Source of the DNA: Azospirillum brasilense
GTDB taxonomy: Bacteria; Pseudomonadota; Alphaproteobacteria; Azospirillales; Azospirillaceae
Direction: 5' to 3'
Assembly (NCBI RefSeq): GCF_007827795.1
Contig: NZ_VITI01000007.1
Location: 124,001 to 188,000 of the forward strand
DNA length: 64,000 nucleotides
Below, piece after piece: positions 8,785-17,936 of this stretch (positions are counted from its first letter, which is position 1; every line of letters begins with the position of its first letter). The notes below the pieces were generated by a model. The model saw only the letters and a program-made list of their open reading frames with translations. It was not told where the DNA came from and ran no database searches. The translations under genes and the position numbers were made by a program.

Positions 8785-9198
8785 GGTTTTACTTGGTGTT
8801 TTTCTTTTTAGACTCACGCTTCGGCAATTTTTGCGAAGCCCCTGTAGTGATTCTCAATATCGCATGGTTCGTATGAGAATTTTTTACTTTTTTGGCCGGG
8901 AAGGTGCTTCACTGTAGAAAATATTTCCACGCTAAAAGCAGTTTATGAGAAATTAATTTCTCATGGCTGCCGGTGTGCGAATGGATCGGGCGTTTGGCCT
9001 CTATAACCCTCTCCCCCTGGGGAGAGGGTGGCCCGGAGGGCCGGTGAGGAGGATGTGCTTGGTGGTGGGTCCGGCAAAAGCACACCCCCCTCACCCTAAC
9101 CCTCTCCCCAGAGGGGAGAGGGGACTTCAAATGCTGTCACCCCGCGCGCAACACCCGTTGCCTATTGCCTGCGCAAAGCGGCCGGTCTATATGCGTCA
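8785..9198. other. Gene-free spacer containing a REP-like element
   Basis: No credible gene was found. The first 200 bases are A/T-rich for this replicon and lie downstream of the lrp-type gene. The second half is occupied by the palindromic repeat described at 9005-9127. Confidence 0.6.
9005..9127. repeat. REP/BIME-like palindromic repeat pair
   Basis: Two GC-rich palindromic units face each other. The first is ACCCTCTCCCC with GGGGAGAGGGT. The second contains ACCCTCTCCCCAGAGGGGAG. The last 60 bases (9068-9127) recur almost unchanged at 49041-49100, and related cores occur at 18886, 25995 and 44957. This is a dispersed non-coding family within the replicon. Confidence 0.8.
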
Positions 9199-9217
9199 CG
9201 TCTCACTCAATGAGACG
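9199..9217. promoter_or_regulatory. Candidate IclR operator upstream of the first iclR gene
   Basis: CGTCTCA-N5-TGAGACG is a perfect 7-base inverted repeat 25 bases before the TTG start. The right arm in its context (TCAATGAGAC) recurs as TGAATGAGAC upstream of the second iclR gene. This suggests autoregulation or cross-regulation by the paralogues. Confidence 0.5.
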
Positions 9218-9242
9218 CTGAAACCGCCAGGATAGGCGAACC

Positions 9243-10055
9243 TTGAAGACGCGCAGCACACAGACCTCCGACGCCGCCGCCAACGTCCCCGACAACGCGG
9301 CCAAGCCGAAGGCCGCCGCCACCGACCGGACCTTCGCCATCCTGGAACTGGTCGCGTCGGCCTCCGGTCCGCTGGCGGTCAAGACCATCGGGACGACGCT
9401 CGGCCTGCCCAAGCCGACCGCCCACCGCCTCGTCAACGGCCTGATCGAGAAAGGGCTTCTGGCGCGGGATCTGGAAACGCGCGACGTCATCATCGGCGTC
9501 GAGGCGGCGCGGCTGGCGGTCGGCATCCTGCGGGCCTCGCTGTCCCGCGCGCCGGTCCGCTCCGTGCTGCGCGCGGTCAGCGCCGAGCTGGGGGAAACCT
9601 GCAACGTCGGTGTCCTCGACGGCGGCGACGTCGTCTATCTCGACCGCGTGGAGGTCGAGCATTGGCCCCTGCGGCTTCAGTTCGGCGTGGGATCGCGTGT
9701 GCCGATGCACTGCACGGCCATGGGCAAGCTGTTCCTCGCCACCCTGCCGGACGGCATGCGGAGCCGCCTGCTGGCCTCCGGCCCCTTCTCCGCGCAGACC
9801 GCCAACACCCTCACCGATCCGGTAGCACTGGCCGCCGAGTTGGAGCGCATCGCCGCGCGCGGCTACTCGCTCGACGATGAGGAGTATGTGGTGGGCGTGT
9901 TCTGCGTGGCGGTGCCGATCCTGTCCTCCACGGGCCGGACGGTGGCGGCCATCGCCGTGCAGGCCCCGAAAGTCCGGCTGTCGCACGACCGCGTCGAACA
10001 GGTCCTGCCCATCCTCCGCCGCGGCGCCGCAGCCCTGTCCGCGCAGTTCGGATAG
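9243..10055 (+). CDS. IclR family regulator 1 of sulfoacetate cluster
   Basis: A 270-residue IclR regulator. The N-terminal winged helix (residues about 28-90, recognition region LPKPTAHRLVNGLIEKG) is followed by the IclR effector domain with GETCNVGVLDGGDVVYLDR, HCTAMGKLFLA and SLDDEEYVVGVFCVAVPI. The start is TTG at 9243. An in-frame TGA lies at 9219-9221 and no ATG precedes the domain; AGG lies just upstream. It is a close paralogue of the next gene. Co-directional position before the sulfoacetate genes implies control of that cluster. Confidence 0.88.
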   Translation: MKTRSTQTSDAAANVPDNAAKPKAAATDRTFAILELVASASGPLAVKTIGTTLGLPKPTAHRLVNGLIEKGLLARDLETRDVIIGVEAARLAVGILRASLSRAPVRSVLRAVSAELGETCNVGVLDGGDVVYLDRVEVEHWPLRLQFGVGSRVPMHCTAMGKLFLATLPDGMRSRLLASGPFSAQTANTLTDPVALAAELERIAARGYSLDDEEYVVGVFCVAVPILSSTGRTVAAIAVQAPKVRLSHDRVEQVLPILRRGAAALSAQFG

Positions 10056-10195
10056 CCTCCCACCCCCTTCGCTCTTCAAAACCGGACGTTTCATCGCCCG
10101 AGCCGCGGGATGCCGCCGGGACATGCCCCCGTATGCGTGGATAATTGGGTACACGAACTTTTTGACTTGCGCGACCCAGGGTCCTGTGAGTTAAT

Positions 10196-10222
10196 GATAC
10201 AAATCGTATCGCTGAATGAGAC
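10196..10222. promoter_or_regulatory. Candidate operator upstream of the second iclR gene
   Basis: GATAC-AAATC-GTATC is a 5-base inverted repeat with a 5-base spacer. It is followed directly by GCTGAATGAGAC, which matches the right half of the operator candidate at 9199-9217. It lies about 40 bases upstream of the ATG at 10264. Confidence 0.45.
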
Positions 10223-10263
10223 TAACAGGCCGAGCGATACGCTTCCAGTCACGGGGAGGAACG

Positions 10264-11136
10264 ATGACGCGGAAGATCGCCTTGGGCTCCGCTCCGTTGC
10301 GGGAGCCCCGCGAACCGACAACCGAAGACGCCGCCGACAACAGCTCCGGTGACCGCCGGCCGCTCGCCGACCGCGTCCTGGCGTTGCTGGACGCGGTGGC
10401 CGGGGCAGGGCAGCCGATGGCCGTCAAGGACATCGCCGAGAAGCTGGCCCTGCCGAAGCCGACCGCGCACCGGCTGATCGCCATGCTGGAGGAACGTGGC
10501 TTCCTCGCCCGCCCGTTCGACGGCCGGCTGGTGACCGTCGGCCCGAAACTGCGCACCCTGGCGCTCAACACGCTGCGCAGCTCCCTGGCCCAGGCGCCGT
10601 CGCACGCCCGGCTGCGGGCGCTCAGCCTGGAGTTGGGGGAGACCTGCAACATCGGCGTGCTGGAGGGCGGCGACGTCGTCTATCTCGACCGCGTCGAGGT
10701 GGAAGGCTGGCCGCTGCGGCTGGAATTCGGCGTCGGCTCGCGGGTGCCGCTGCACTGCACGGCGATGGGCAAGCTGTTCCTCGCCTTCCTGCCGGAATTG
10801 CCGCGGCGACGCCTGCTGGATTGCCTGCCGCTGCCCCGGATGTCCGCGGCGACGCTGTGCGACCCGGCGCTGTTCCGCGCCGAACTGGAGCGCATCGCCG
10901 CCTGCGGCCATTCCTTCGACGACGAGGAATACATGCCGGGCGTCTTCTGCGCGGCGGTGCCGATCCGCGACGGTGCGGGACGGATGATCGCCGCCCTGGC
11001 GGTGCAGGCCCCGAAGGTGCGGCTGTCGCGGGAATCGGTGGCCGACCGGCTGCCGGTCCTGCACCGCGCCGCAAGCGACATGGCCCACGCGCTGGGCATC
11101 GACGCCGCCCCGGCCGAGCCGGCCCTCTCACCTTAA
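10264..11136 (+). CDS. IclR family regulator 2 of sulfoacetate cluster
   Basis: A 290-residue paralogue of the preceding regulator, with a longer N-terminal extension. The winged helix runs to about residue 105 (LPKPTAHRLIAMLEERG). The effector domain again has GETCNIGVLEGGDVVYLDR, HCTAMGKLFLAF and SFDDEEYMPGVFCAAVPI. The ATG at 10264 is preferred over the in-frame ATG at 10216 because GGGAGGAACG precedes it. It is followed after 14 bases by pta, so it may head the catabolic operon itself. Two regulators could bind different effectors, or one could be a recent duplicate. Confidence 0.9.
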   Translation: MTRKIALGSAPLREPREPTTEDAADNSSGDRRPLADRVLALLDAVAGAGQPMAVKDIAEKLALPKPTAHRLIAMLEERGFLARPFDGRLVTVGPKLRTLALNTLRSSLAQAPSHARLRALSLELGETCNIGVLEGGDVVYLDRVEVEGWPLRLEFGVGSRVPLHCTAMGKLFLAFLPELPRRRLLDCLPLPRMSAATLCDPALFRAELERIAACGHSFDDEEYMPGVFCAAVPIRDGAGRMIAALAVQAPKVRLSRESVADRLPVLHRAASDMAHALGIDAAPAEPALSP

Positions 11137-11150
11137 GGAAGACGGACGCC

Positions 11151-12149
11151 ATGGCAAGGACGCTTGAGACGACCACCGCCGGATGCCCGGCCCGGCTGAT
11201 GGCGCGCAGCGCCGCCCTGGAGCCGGTTCCCACGGCGGTGGTCGCCGCGGGCTCGCCGGTCGCGCTGGAAAGCGCGCGGCGCGCCACCGCCCTCGGCCTC
11301 ATCGAGCCGGTCCTGGTCGGCGATCCCGCGGCCATCGCCGACAGCGCCCGCCGCATCGGCTGGACGCTCCACGGCGCCTGCGTGGTTCCGGCCCGCGACG
11401 ACGCGGCGGCGGCGCGGATCGCGGTGGCGCTCGCCCGCTCCGGCGACGTGGGCGCGCTGATGAAGGGACATATCCACACCGACACGCTGATGCTCGCGGC
11501 TCTCGACCCGAAAAGCGGGCTGCGCACCGGGCGCCGCTTCACCCACGCCTTCCACATGACGCTGCCCGGTTCGGGCCGCGAGCTGGTCATCACCGACGCG
11601 GCGATCAACGTGGCGCCGTCCCTGACGACCCAGTTGGACATCATCCGCAACGCCGTGGAGCTGTGGCGGCTGGTCGGCGGCGCCGATCCGCGCGTGGCGC
11701 TGCTGTCCTGCACCGAGGAGGTGACGGAGCGCGTGCCCTCCAGCATGGACGCCGACCGGCTGACCCGCCTGTGCCGGCAGGAGGTGCCGGGGGCGACGGT
11801 GTTCGGGCCGCTGGCGCTCGACCTCGCGGTGTCCGCCGAGGCGGCGCGGATCAAGAACCTGTCCCACCCCTGCGCCGGGGCCGCCGACATCCTGGTGGTG
11901 CCGAACATCGAGACCGGCAACGCCCTGTTCAAGGCGCTGGTGCATTTCCTGGACGCGGTCGCCGCGGGCATCGTGCTGGGTGCTGCGGTGCCGATCGTCC
12001 TCACCTCGCGCGCCGACCCGCCGGCGGCCCGAATCGCCGCCGCCGCCATCGCCCAGATCGTCGCCGGGCGCCGCCGCTCCGTCACGCCGGGCGCGCCCTA
12101 CCCCACCACCGCAGCCAAGGGAGGCGCCGCACCCGGCCTGCACGCCTGA
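11151..12149 (+). CDS. pta: Phosphate acetyltransferase (Pta/Ptb family)
   Basis: A 332-residue PTA/PTB-family acyltransferase of the short type without the N-terminal DRTGG domain. Recognisable segments are the opening VVAAGSPVALESARRATALGLIEPVLVGD, the GALMKGHIHTDTLM loop, VITDAAINVAPSL and the C-terminal NIETGNALFKALVHF. It converts acetyl phosphate and CoA to acetyl-CoA and phosphate. Xsc, encoded at the end of the same cluster, releases acetyl phosphate, so this enzyme completes carbon recovery. The AAGGAAGACGG just upstream provides a ribosome site. Confidence 0.9.
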   Translation: MARTLETTTAGCPARLMARSAALEPVPTAVVAAGSPVALESARRATALGLIEPVLVGDPAAIADSARRIGWTLHGACVVPARDDAAAARIAVALARSGDVGALMKGHIHTDTLMLAALDPKSGLRTGRRFTHAFHMTLPGSGRELVITDAAINVAPSLTTQLDIIRNAVELWRLVGGADPRVALLSCTEEVTERVPSSMDADRLTRLCRQEVPGATVFGPLALDLAVSAEAARIKNLSHPCAGAADILVVPNIETGNALFKALVHFLDAVAAGIVLGAAVPIVLTSRADPPAARIAAAAIAQIVAGRRRSVTPGAPYPTTAAKGGAAPGLHA

Positions 12150-12200
12150 CAGTCAAAAAAACAAACCCCGCCAAAAAATAAACCCTGGGAGGGAATGCAA

Positions 12201-13190
12201 ATGCTCCGCAACGCCTTGACGCTCACCGCGGCGGTGGCCGCGCTGCTGACACCCGTCCTTTCATCCGCCCCCGCGCGCGCCGATGACTACCCGTCGCGCC
12301 CCATCGAGGTCATCGCGACCTTCGGGGCCGGCGGCGGCGCCGACCTGATGGCGCGCCAGTTCGCGCGCCTCGCCGAACCGCATCTCCGCGTCGCCATGCC
12401 CGTCGTGAACGTGTCCGGGGCATCGGGCAACGCCGGTCTGACGCGGGTCCTGACCAACCCGGCCGACGGCTACACGGTCGGCACGCTGATCGCGCTGTCC
12501 GTCTCCTCCTGGGCGTCGGGCCTGGGCACGGCGAAGCCGGACAATTTCGTCTATGTGGCGATGATGCAGAACTCGCCGTCGATGCTCTACGTCTCGAAGA
12601 ACAGCCCCTTCAAGACCTACGAGGAGTTCGCCGCCCACGCCAAGGCCAACCCCGGCAAGCTGCGCGTCGCCACCTCCGGCTACGGCACGCAGGACGACAT
12701 CACGCTGAAATATCTCGGGACCCAGGGCGTGCCGGTGACCAACGTCCCCTTCGCCCGCCCGTCGGAGCGCTACGCCTCGCCCATCGGCGGCCACACCGAC
12801 GCGATCTACGAAGAGCCGGGCGACGTCGCCCAGTTCCTGAAGTCCGGCGACCTGCGCCCGATCGTCGTGTTCGACAAGCAGCGCCACCCCTCCTTCCCCG
12901 ACGTGCCCGCTTCGGCGGAGCTGGGGCTGGACATCGGCGACCTGCCGAACTTCCGCACGCTGGCCGTACCCGCCAGCACGCCGCCCGAGCGCGTGCAGAA
13001 GCTCCACGAGGCTGCCGCCAAGGTGCTGGCGAGCCCGGAATGGAAGACCTTCTGCGCCGACACCTTCACCTGCGTCGACACGCTGGTGACGCCGGACCAG
13101 GCCAAGGAGGAGGTCAAGGCCTTCTACGAGACGGTGAGGGGCTATCTGGACCGCTTCGCGACCAAGACCGTCGGCCAGACACCGGGCTGA
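12201..13190 (+). CDS. tctC: Tripartite tricarboxylate-type transporter binding protein (TctC-like)
   Basis: A 329-residue periplasmic solute receptor of the TTT/Bug family. A Sec signal peptide is visible (MLRNALTLTAAVAALL, cleavage near ARADDYP). The mature part begins with the hallmark YPSRPIEVIATFGAGGGADLMAR. The ATG at 12201 is preferred over 12195 because GGGAGGG is about 7 bases upstream of the former. Family ligands are carboxylates. With SauS, Xsc and CoA-ligase genes downstream, sulfoacetate is the likely substrate, by inference. It precedes tctB and tctA in normal order. Confidence 0.9.
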   Translation: MLRNALTLTAAVAALLTPVLSSAPARADDYPSRPIEVIATFGAGGGADLMARQFARLAEPHLRVAMPVVNVSGASGNAGLTRVLTNPADGYTVGTLIALSVSSWASGLGTAKPDNFVYVAMMQNSPSMLYVSKNSPFKTYEEFAAHAKANPGKLRVATSGYGTQDDITLKYLGTQGVPVTNVPFARPSERYASPIGGHTDAIYEEPGDVAQFLKSGDLRPIVVFDKQRHPSFPDVPASAELGLDIGDLPNFRTLAVPASTPPERVQKLHEAAAKVLASPEWKTFCADTFTCVDTLVTPDQAKEEVKAFYETVRGYLDRFATKTVGQTPG

Positions 13191-13242
13191 GTCCGGTTCC
13201 GAATTCGCCTTACCCGTTTCATCGTTCATCAGGGAGGGAACC

Positions 13243-13779
13243 GTGACTCCCCTGTCCCACGGTCTTCGCCGGCTGGCGACACCCGCGGCCCTGCTCGCCG
13301 GGTCGCTTCTTCTCTCGCAACACATCGTGCGCGACAGCACCATGATCGCCAGCCTGCCGGACCCGGTGGGACCGGCGGGATGGCCCCGGCTGATGCTGGG
13401 CGCGGTCGGGCTGTGCGCCCTGATCTGGATCGCCAAAGAACTCCTGGCGCTGCGGCGCGCGGCCCAACAGCACAAGCCGGTCGACGAGGAATACGAAGGC
13501 TACGCCTATGGCCGGGCCATGATCGGGCTGGGCTTGGTCGTCCTGTACGGCATCGCCCTGCCGCAGCTCGGCTTTCCCATCGCCACCCTGGCCTTCGTCG
13601 CCCTGTGGTGCGTCATCGGCGGCATCCGGCGCCCGCTCACGCTGGCGCTGGTCACCGGGATCGGCTGCGTCGTGCTGCTCTACGTCTTCGTCCTGCTCGC
13701 GCAGATGCCGCTGAGCCGCGGCCATGGCGTCTTCGACGACTTCACCGTCGCGCTCTACCGCCTGCTCGGCATCTACTGA
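13243..13779 (+). CDS. tctB: Tripartite tricarboxylate-type transporter small subunit (TctB-like)
   Basis: A 178-residue membrane protein with about four hydrophobic segments (near residues 12-28, 48-66, 93-130 and 133-155), matching the small TTT permease. The start is GTG at 13243 with a strong AGGGAGGG ribosome site 4 bases before. It sits between the receptor and TctA genes with short gaps, as in other TTT operons. Confidence 0.88.
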   Translation: MTPLSHGLRRLATPAALLAGSLLLSQHIVRDSTMIASLPDPVGPAGWPRLMLGAVGLCALIWIAKELLALRRAAQQHKPVDEEYEGYAYGRAMIGLGLVVLYGIALPQLGFPIATLAFVALWCVIGGIRRPLTLALVTGIGCVVLLYVFVLLAQMPLSRGHGVFDDFTVALYRLLGIY

Positions 13780-13803
13780 GCCGGCCACCGGAAGGATCGT
13801 CCC

Positions 13804-15327
13804 ATGGATATCCTCGCCAATCTGGCCGGTGGCTTCGCCGGCGCCCTCGACCCGTACAACTTCGTCCTCCTCGTGGCGGGCCTGATGATCGGGGTGGTGG
13901 CCGGCGCGCTGCCGGGCATCTCCTTCGTCAACGCCATGGCCATCGCCCTGCCCTTCACCTACCTGCTGCCGCCGGTCACGGCGATGTCCTTCCTCGGCGG
14001 CATCTATGTGGGTGGCGTGTTCGGCGGCTCGATCTCCTCGATCCTCATCAACATCCCCGGCACGCCGGCCTCGCTGCCGAGCTGCTGGGACGGCTATCCG
14101 ATGACGCGCAAGGGCCTGTCCTCGCGGGCCTTGAGCATCGCCATCACCGCCTCGGCCTTTGGCGGGCTGGCCAGTGCCCTTCTGCTGACCTTCGGCGCCC
14201 CGCCCTTCGCCAGCTTCGCGCTGAAGTTCGACCAGCCGGAGTTCTTCGCGGCCACCATCCTCGGCCTCGTCAGCGTCATCGCGATCGCCAAGGACGCCCC
14301 GCTGATGAGCGCCGTCTCGATGTTCCTCGGCCTGCTGATCGGGACGGTCGGCGTCGATCCGATGTACGGCATGCCCCGCCTGACGCTGGGCGTCCCCGAT
14401 CTGGAGAGCGGCATCAACTTCACCGTCGTGATGATCGGCCTGTTCGCCATCGGCGAGGTCGTGGACCTGATCTGCAAGCGGGCCGGCGGCGCCCGTTCCA
14501 TCACCACGAAGCCCGGCAAGCAGATCGGCTTGGCGGATCTGTGGCGGATCAAGTCCTCCATTCTGCGCGGCACCGGCCTCGGCTGCACCATCGGCGTCAT
14601 CCCCGGCGCCGGGGCCACGGTTGGGTCGGTCATCGCCTACAGCGTGGAGAAGCAGGCGTCGGGCAAGGGCGACCGCTTCGGCACCGGCGTGGAGGAGGGG
14701 CTGGCGGCCCCGGAGGCGGCCAAGAACGCCACCACCGGCACCGCGATGATCCCGCTGCTGACTCTGGGCATCCCCGGCAGCGCCGCCACGGCCATCATGC
14801 TGGCCGCCATGCTGATCCACGGGCTGAATCCCGGCCCGCTCCTGTTCACCTCGAACGCCTCGCTGGTCTACACGATCTTCGCCAGCATGCTGATCGCCAA
14901 CCTGTTGATGATCGTCGCGGCGATGGGCGTGGCGCGGGTCTTCTCGACGCTGATGCGGGTGCCTCCGGCCATCCTCGGCGCCTTCATCATCGTGCTGAGC
15001 GTGGTCGGCGCCTACGGCGTGCGCAACAACCTCTTCGACGTCTACGTCTGCCTCGCCTTCGGCATCGCCGGCTACGTCATGAAGCGCACCGGCTTCCCGC
15101 CGGCCCCGCTGGTGGTCGGCGTGATCCTGGGGCCGCTGTGCGAGCGCTACTTCCTCACCTCGCTGGCCAACTACGACGGCAACATGGCGGTCTTCTTCAC
15201 CCGCCCGATCAGCGGCACGATCCTGGCCCTGGCCGCCGCCTTCCTCGTCTGGTCGATGTGGCCGTCGGGCAAGCCGCTGCTCCGCCGGCCGCCCAAGGAC
15301 CCGCCGCAACGGGTGCTCAAAGCCTGA
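13804..15327 (+). CDS. tctA: Tripartite tricarboxylate-type transporter large permease (TctA-like)
   Basis: A 507-residue, multi-spanning (about 12 segments) permease. It carries the TctA duplicated motifs: GVVAGALPGISFVNAMAIALP near the N-terminus, GSISSILINIPGTPAS, and the second-half TIGVIPGAGATVGS with LTLGIPGSAATA. Length and motif order match intact TctA. It drives cation-coupled uptake with TctB and the TctC receptor. A TTT transporter would differ from the MFS carrier SauU described for Cupriavidus sulfoacetate use, so import may be solved differently here. Confidence 0.93.
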   Translation: MDILANLAGGFAGALDPYNFVLLVAGLMIGVVAGALPGISFVNAMAIALPFTYLLPPVTAMSFLGGIYVGGVFGGSISSILINIPGTPASLPSCWDGYPMTRKGLSSRALSIAITASAFGGLASALLLTFGAPPFASFALKFDQPEFFAATILGLVSVIAIAKDAPLMSAVSMFLGLLIGTVGVDPMYGMPRLTLGVPDLESGINFTVVMIGLFAIGEVVDLICKRAGGARSITTKPGKQIGLADLWRIKSSILRGTGLGCTIGVIPGAGATVGSVIAYSVEKQASGKGDRFGTGVEEGLAAPEAAKNATTGTAMIPLLTLGIPGSAATAIMLAAMLIHGLNPGPLLFTSNASLVYTIFASMLIANLLMIVAAMGVARVFSTLMRVPPAILGAFIIVLSVVGAYGVRNNLFDVYVCLAFGIAGYVMKRTGFPPAPLVVGVILGPLCERYFLTSLANYDGNMAVFFTRPISGTILALAAAFLVWSMWPSGKPLLRRPPKDPPQRVLKA

Positions 15328-15372
15328 CCGTCCGAACCAACGAACGAACCTTCAGGGAGAGAGACAAGCACA

Positions 15373-16800
15373 ATGGACAACATCATGCTCGACCGAACGC
15401 CGGCCAGCGCCGACCAGGAGGCCATCGCCGCCCTCGTCGCCCGCGCCCGCACCGCCCAGCGCGCCTTCGCCAACGCCACGCAGGAGCGGGTGGACGATGC
15501 CGTCGCCGCACTCGCCTGGGCGATCTACGAGCCGGGCCGCGCCCGCGCCCTGGCGGAGCTGGCGGTGGCCGACACCGGCCTCGGCAACGTCGCCGACAAG
15601 ATCACCAAGAACCAGCGCAAGACCTTCGGCACGCTGCGCGACCTGATGCGGGTGCGCACCGTCGGCGTGATCGAGGAGGACACCGCCAAGGGCATCGTCA
15701 AGATCGCCAAGCCGCTGGGCGTCGTCGGCGCCGTCACCCCCTCCACCAACCCGGCGGCCACGCCGGTCAACAAGGCGATGATGGCCGTCAAGGGCCGCAA
15801 CGCCATCATCATCGCCCCCTCCCCCATGGGCTCCGCCGCCACCGGCCGCACGGTCGAGCTGATGCGGGCCGAGCTGGCGCGCATCGGCGCGCCGGAGGAT
15901 CTGGTGCAGATGATCCCCACCCCCATCACCAAGGGCCTGACCCAGGCGCTGATGGAGGCGGTCGACCTCGTCGTCGTCACCGGATCGCAGGACAACGTGC
16001 GCCGCGCCTATTCCAGCGGCACCCCGGCCATCGGCGTCGGGGCCGGCAACGTCCCGGTCATCGTGGACGAGAGCGCCGATTTGGCCGACGCGGCGCGCAA
16101 GATCCGCGCGTCCAAGACCTTCGACAACTCCACCTCCTGCTCGTCGGAGAACGCGCTGGTCGTTCTCGACTCCGTCTACGACGCGACCATCGCGGCGCTG
16201 GAGGAGACCGGTGCCTATCTCTGCACCGCGGAGGAGCGGGAGCGCGTGCAGTCCCGCCTGTGGGAGAACGGCAAGCTGAACCGCAAGCTGATCGCCAAGG
16301 ACCCCGCCATCCTCGCCGAGGCGTTCGAGCTGTCGCCCAAGGCGCGCGAGGCCCGCTTCTTCCTGGTGGAGGAGACGGGCGTCGGCAAGGCGCACCCCTT
16401 CTCCGGCGAGAAGCTGTCGCTGGTGCTGGCGGTCTACCGGGTGCCGGACTTCGACGCGGCGGTCGATCAGGTTCGCAAGATCCTCGACCACCAGGGGCGC
16501 GGCCATTCCTGCGGCATCCACACGCGGGACGAGGCCCACGCCAAACGGCTGGCCGACGAGCTGGACGTGGTGCGCGTGCTGGTCAACTTCGCCCACACCT
16601 TCGGCAACGGCGGCGGCTTCGACAGCGGGCTGAACTTCACCCTCTCCATGGGCTGCGGGAGCTGGCAGAAGAACTCCATCTCCGAAAACCTGAACTGGAA
16701 GCATTTCGTCAACATCACCCACCTCGTCCGCCCGATCCCGGAGGACAAGCCGAGCGAAGAGGCCCTGTTCGGCCCCTTCTGGTCCCGCCACGGACGCTGA
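15373..16800 (+). CDS. sauS: Acylating sulfoacetaldehyde dehydrogenase (SauS-type)
   Basis: A 475-residue CoA-acylating aldehyde dehydrogenase. It has the nucleotide-binding GVVGAVTPSTNPAATPVNKAM region, GVGAGNVPVIVD, the catalytic cysteine C256 in FDNSTSCSSEN, and a C-terminal HTFGNGGGFDSGLNF. SauS reduces sulfoacetyl-CoA to sulfoacetaldehyde. The fold alone cannot separate it from acetaldehyde or other acylating dehydrogenases. The presence of Xsc, Pta, SoeABC and a CoA-ligase pair in the same cluster makes sulfoacetaldehyde by far the best reading. A GGGAGAGAGA ribosome site precedes the ATG. Confidence 0.88.
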   Translation: MDNIMLDRTPASADQEAIAALVARARTAQRAFANATQERVDDAVAALAWAIYEPGRARALAELAVADTGLGNVADKITKNQRKTFGTLRDLMRVRTVGVIEEDTAKGIVKIAKPLGVVGAVTPSTNPAATPVNKAMMAVKGRNAIIIAPSPMGSAATGRTVELMRAELARIGAPEDLVQMIPTPITKGLTQALMEAVDLVVVTGSQDNVRRAYSSGTPAIGVGAGNVPVIVDESADLADAARKIRASKTFDNSTSCSSENALVVLDSVYDATIAALEETGAYLCTAEERERVQSRLWENGKLNRKLIAKDPAILAEAFELSPKAREARFFLVEETGVGKAHPFSGEKLSLVLAVYRVPDFDAAVDQVRKILDHQGRGHSCGIHTRDEAHAKRLADELDVVRVLVNFAHTFGNGGGFDSGLNFTLSMGCGSWQKNSISENLNWKHFVNITHLVRPIPEDKPSEEALFGPFWSRHGR

Positions 16801-16811
16801 CGGAGGCGACG

Positions 16812-17936
16812 ATGAATTTCGAGGAACATGCCGGAAAATCCGTGCTCGCCCGCGCCGGGCTGAGCGTTCCGCAGGGTCGCCTCTGCGCCAGCGCGCAGGA
16901 GGCCGAAACCGCCGCCCGCGCCATCGGGCCGGTGGTGGTCAAGGCGCAGGTGCCGACCGGCAAGCGCGGCAAGTCGGGCGGCGTCAAGCTGGCCGCCACC
17001 CCGGAGGAGGCCGCCGCATCCGCACAGGCCATCCTGGGCATGGAGATCGGCGGCTTCCCGGTCGCCCGCGTCCTGGTCGAGGAGCAGGCGGCCATCGCCC
17101 GCGAATTCTACGCCGCGGTGCTGAACGACCCGGCCAGCCGCAGCCCGCTGGTGCTGTTCTCCACCGAGGGCGGCATGGACATCGAGGAGGTCGCGGCAAC
17201 CCGGCCCGAATCCCTGCGCCGCATGGCGGTGGACATCCGCAAGGGCTTCGGCCCGGCGGACGCGCGCCGCCTTCTGCTGGGGCTGGACCTCGGCGAGGCC
17301 GCCGTGCCGGTGGCGGCGATGCTGGTCGATCTCTACCGCGTCTACCGCCAGCACGACGCCGAACTGCTGGAGATCAACCCGCTGGCCCTGCTCGCCGACG
17401 GCCGCGTCGTGCCGCTGGACTGCAAGCTGACGGTGGACGATTCCGCCCTCTACCGGCAGGCCGACATCGCCGGGCTGGGTGCGAAGGAACCGTTGTCGGC
17501 GCTGGAGGAGCGCGGGCGGGCGCTCGACCTCAAATACATCGAGCTCGAGGGCAACGTCGGCGTCCTGGCGAACGGCGCCGGGCTGACCATGACGACGATG
17601 GACGTGGTCAGCCACGCCGGCGGACGCCCGTCCAACTTCCTGGAGATCGGCGGCGAGGCCTACACCAAGGGGACGGAGGCGCTGGACCTCGTGCTGTCCA
17701 ACCCCGGCGTCAAAAGCCTCGTCGTCAATTTCTGCGGCGCCTTCGCCCGCACCGACGTGATGGCCGGCGGCGTGATCCAGGCCTGGAAGACGCTGAACCC
17801 CACCGTCCCCGTCTTCTTCTCCATCCACGGCACCGGCGAGGACGAGGCCGTGCGCATGGTGCGGGAGGAGCTGGGGATCGAACCCTACGACCGGATGGAA
17901 GACGCCATCTCGGCAGCCGTGGAGGCCGCGCGATGA
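16812..17936 (+). CDS. sauP: ADP-forming acyl-CoA ligase beta subunit, SucC-like (candidate SauP)
   Basis: A 374-residue ATP-grasp protein resembling succinyl-CoA synthetase beta. It opens with NFEEHAGKSVLARAGLSVPQG and KAQVPTGKRGKSGGV, has an ELLEINPLAL metal/nucleotide motif, and a CoA-ligase domain containing NFLEIGGEAYTKG. With the next gene it should activate a carboxylate to its CoA thioester at the cost of ATP. A SucCD-like pair in place of AMP-forming SauT has been proposed as sulfoacetate-CoA ligase SauPQ (from memory). Adjacency to sauS supports that. It overlaps the alpha subunit by 4 bases. Confidence 0.8.
   Translation: MNFEEHAGKSVLARAGLSVPQGRLCASAQEAETAARAIGPVVVKAQVPTGKRGKSGGVKLAATPEEAAASAQAILGMEIGGFPVARVLVEEQAAIAREFYAAVLNDPASRSPLVLFSTEGGMDIEEVAATRPESLRRMAVDIRKGFGPADARRLLLGLDLGEAAVPVAAMLVDLYRVYRQHDAELLEINPLALLADGRVVPLDCKLTVDDSALYRQADIAGLGAKEPLSALEERGRALDLKYIELEGNVGVLANGAGLTMTTMDVVSHAGGRPSNFLEIGGEAYTKGTEALDLVLSNPGVKSLVVNFCGAFARTDVMAGGVIQAWKTLNPTVPVFFSIHGTGEDEAVRMVREELGIEPYDRMEDAISAAVEAAR

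Noticed and set aside
13380..17936. A 1518-codon open frame on the plus strand
   Set aside because: Only its last 374 codons (16812-17936) are real (SucC-like). The rest is an alternative frame through tctB, tctA and sauS, low in complexity and rich in Arg/Gly/Pro.
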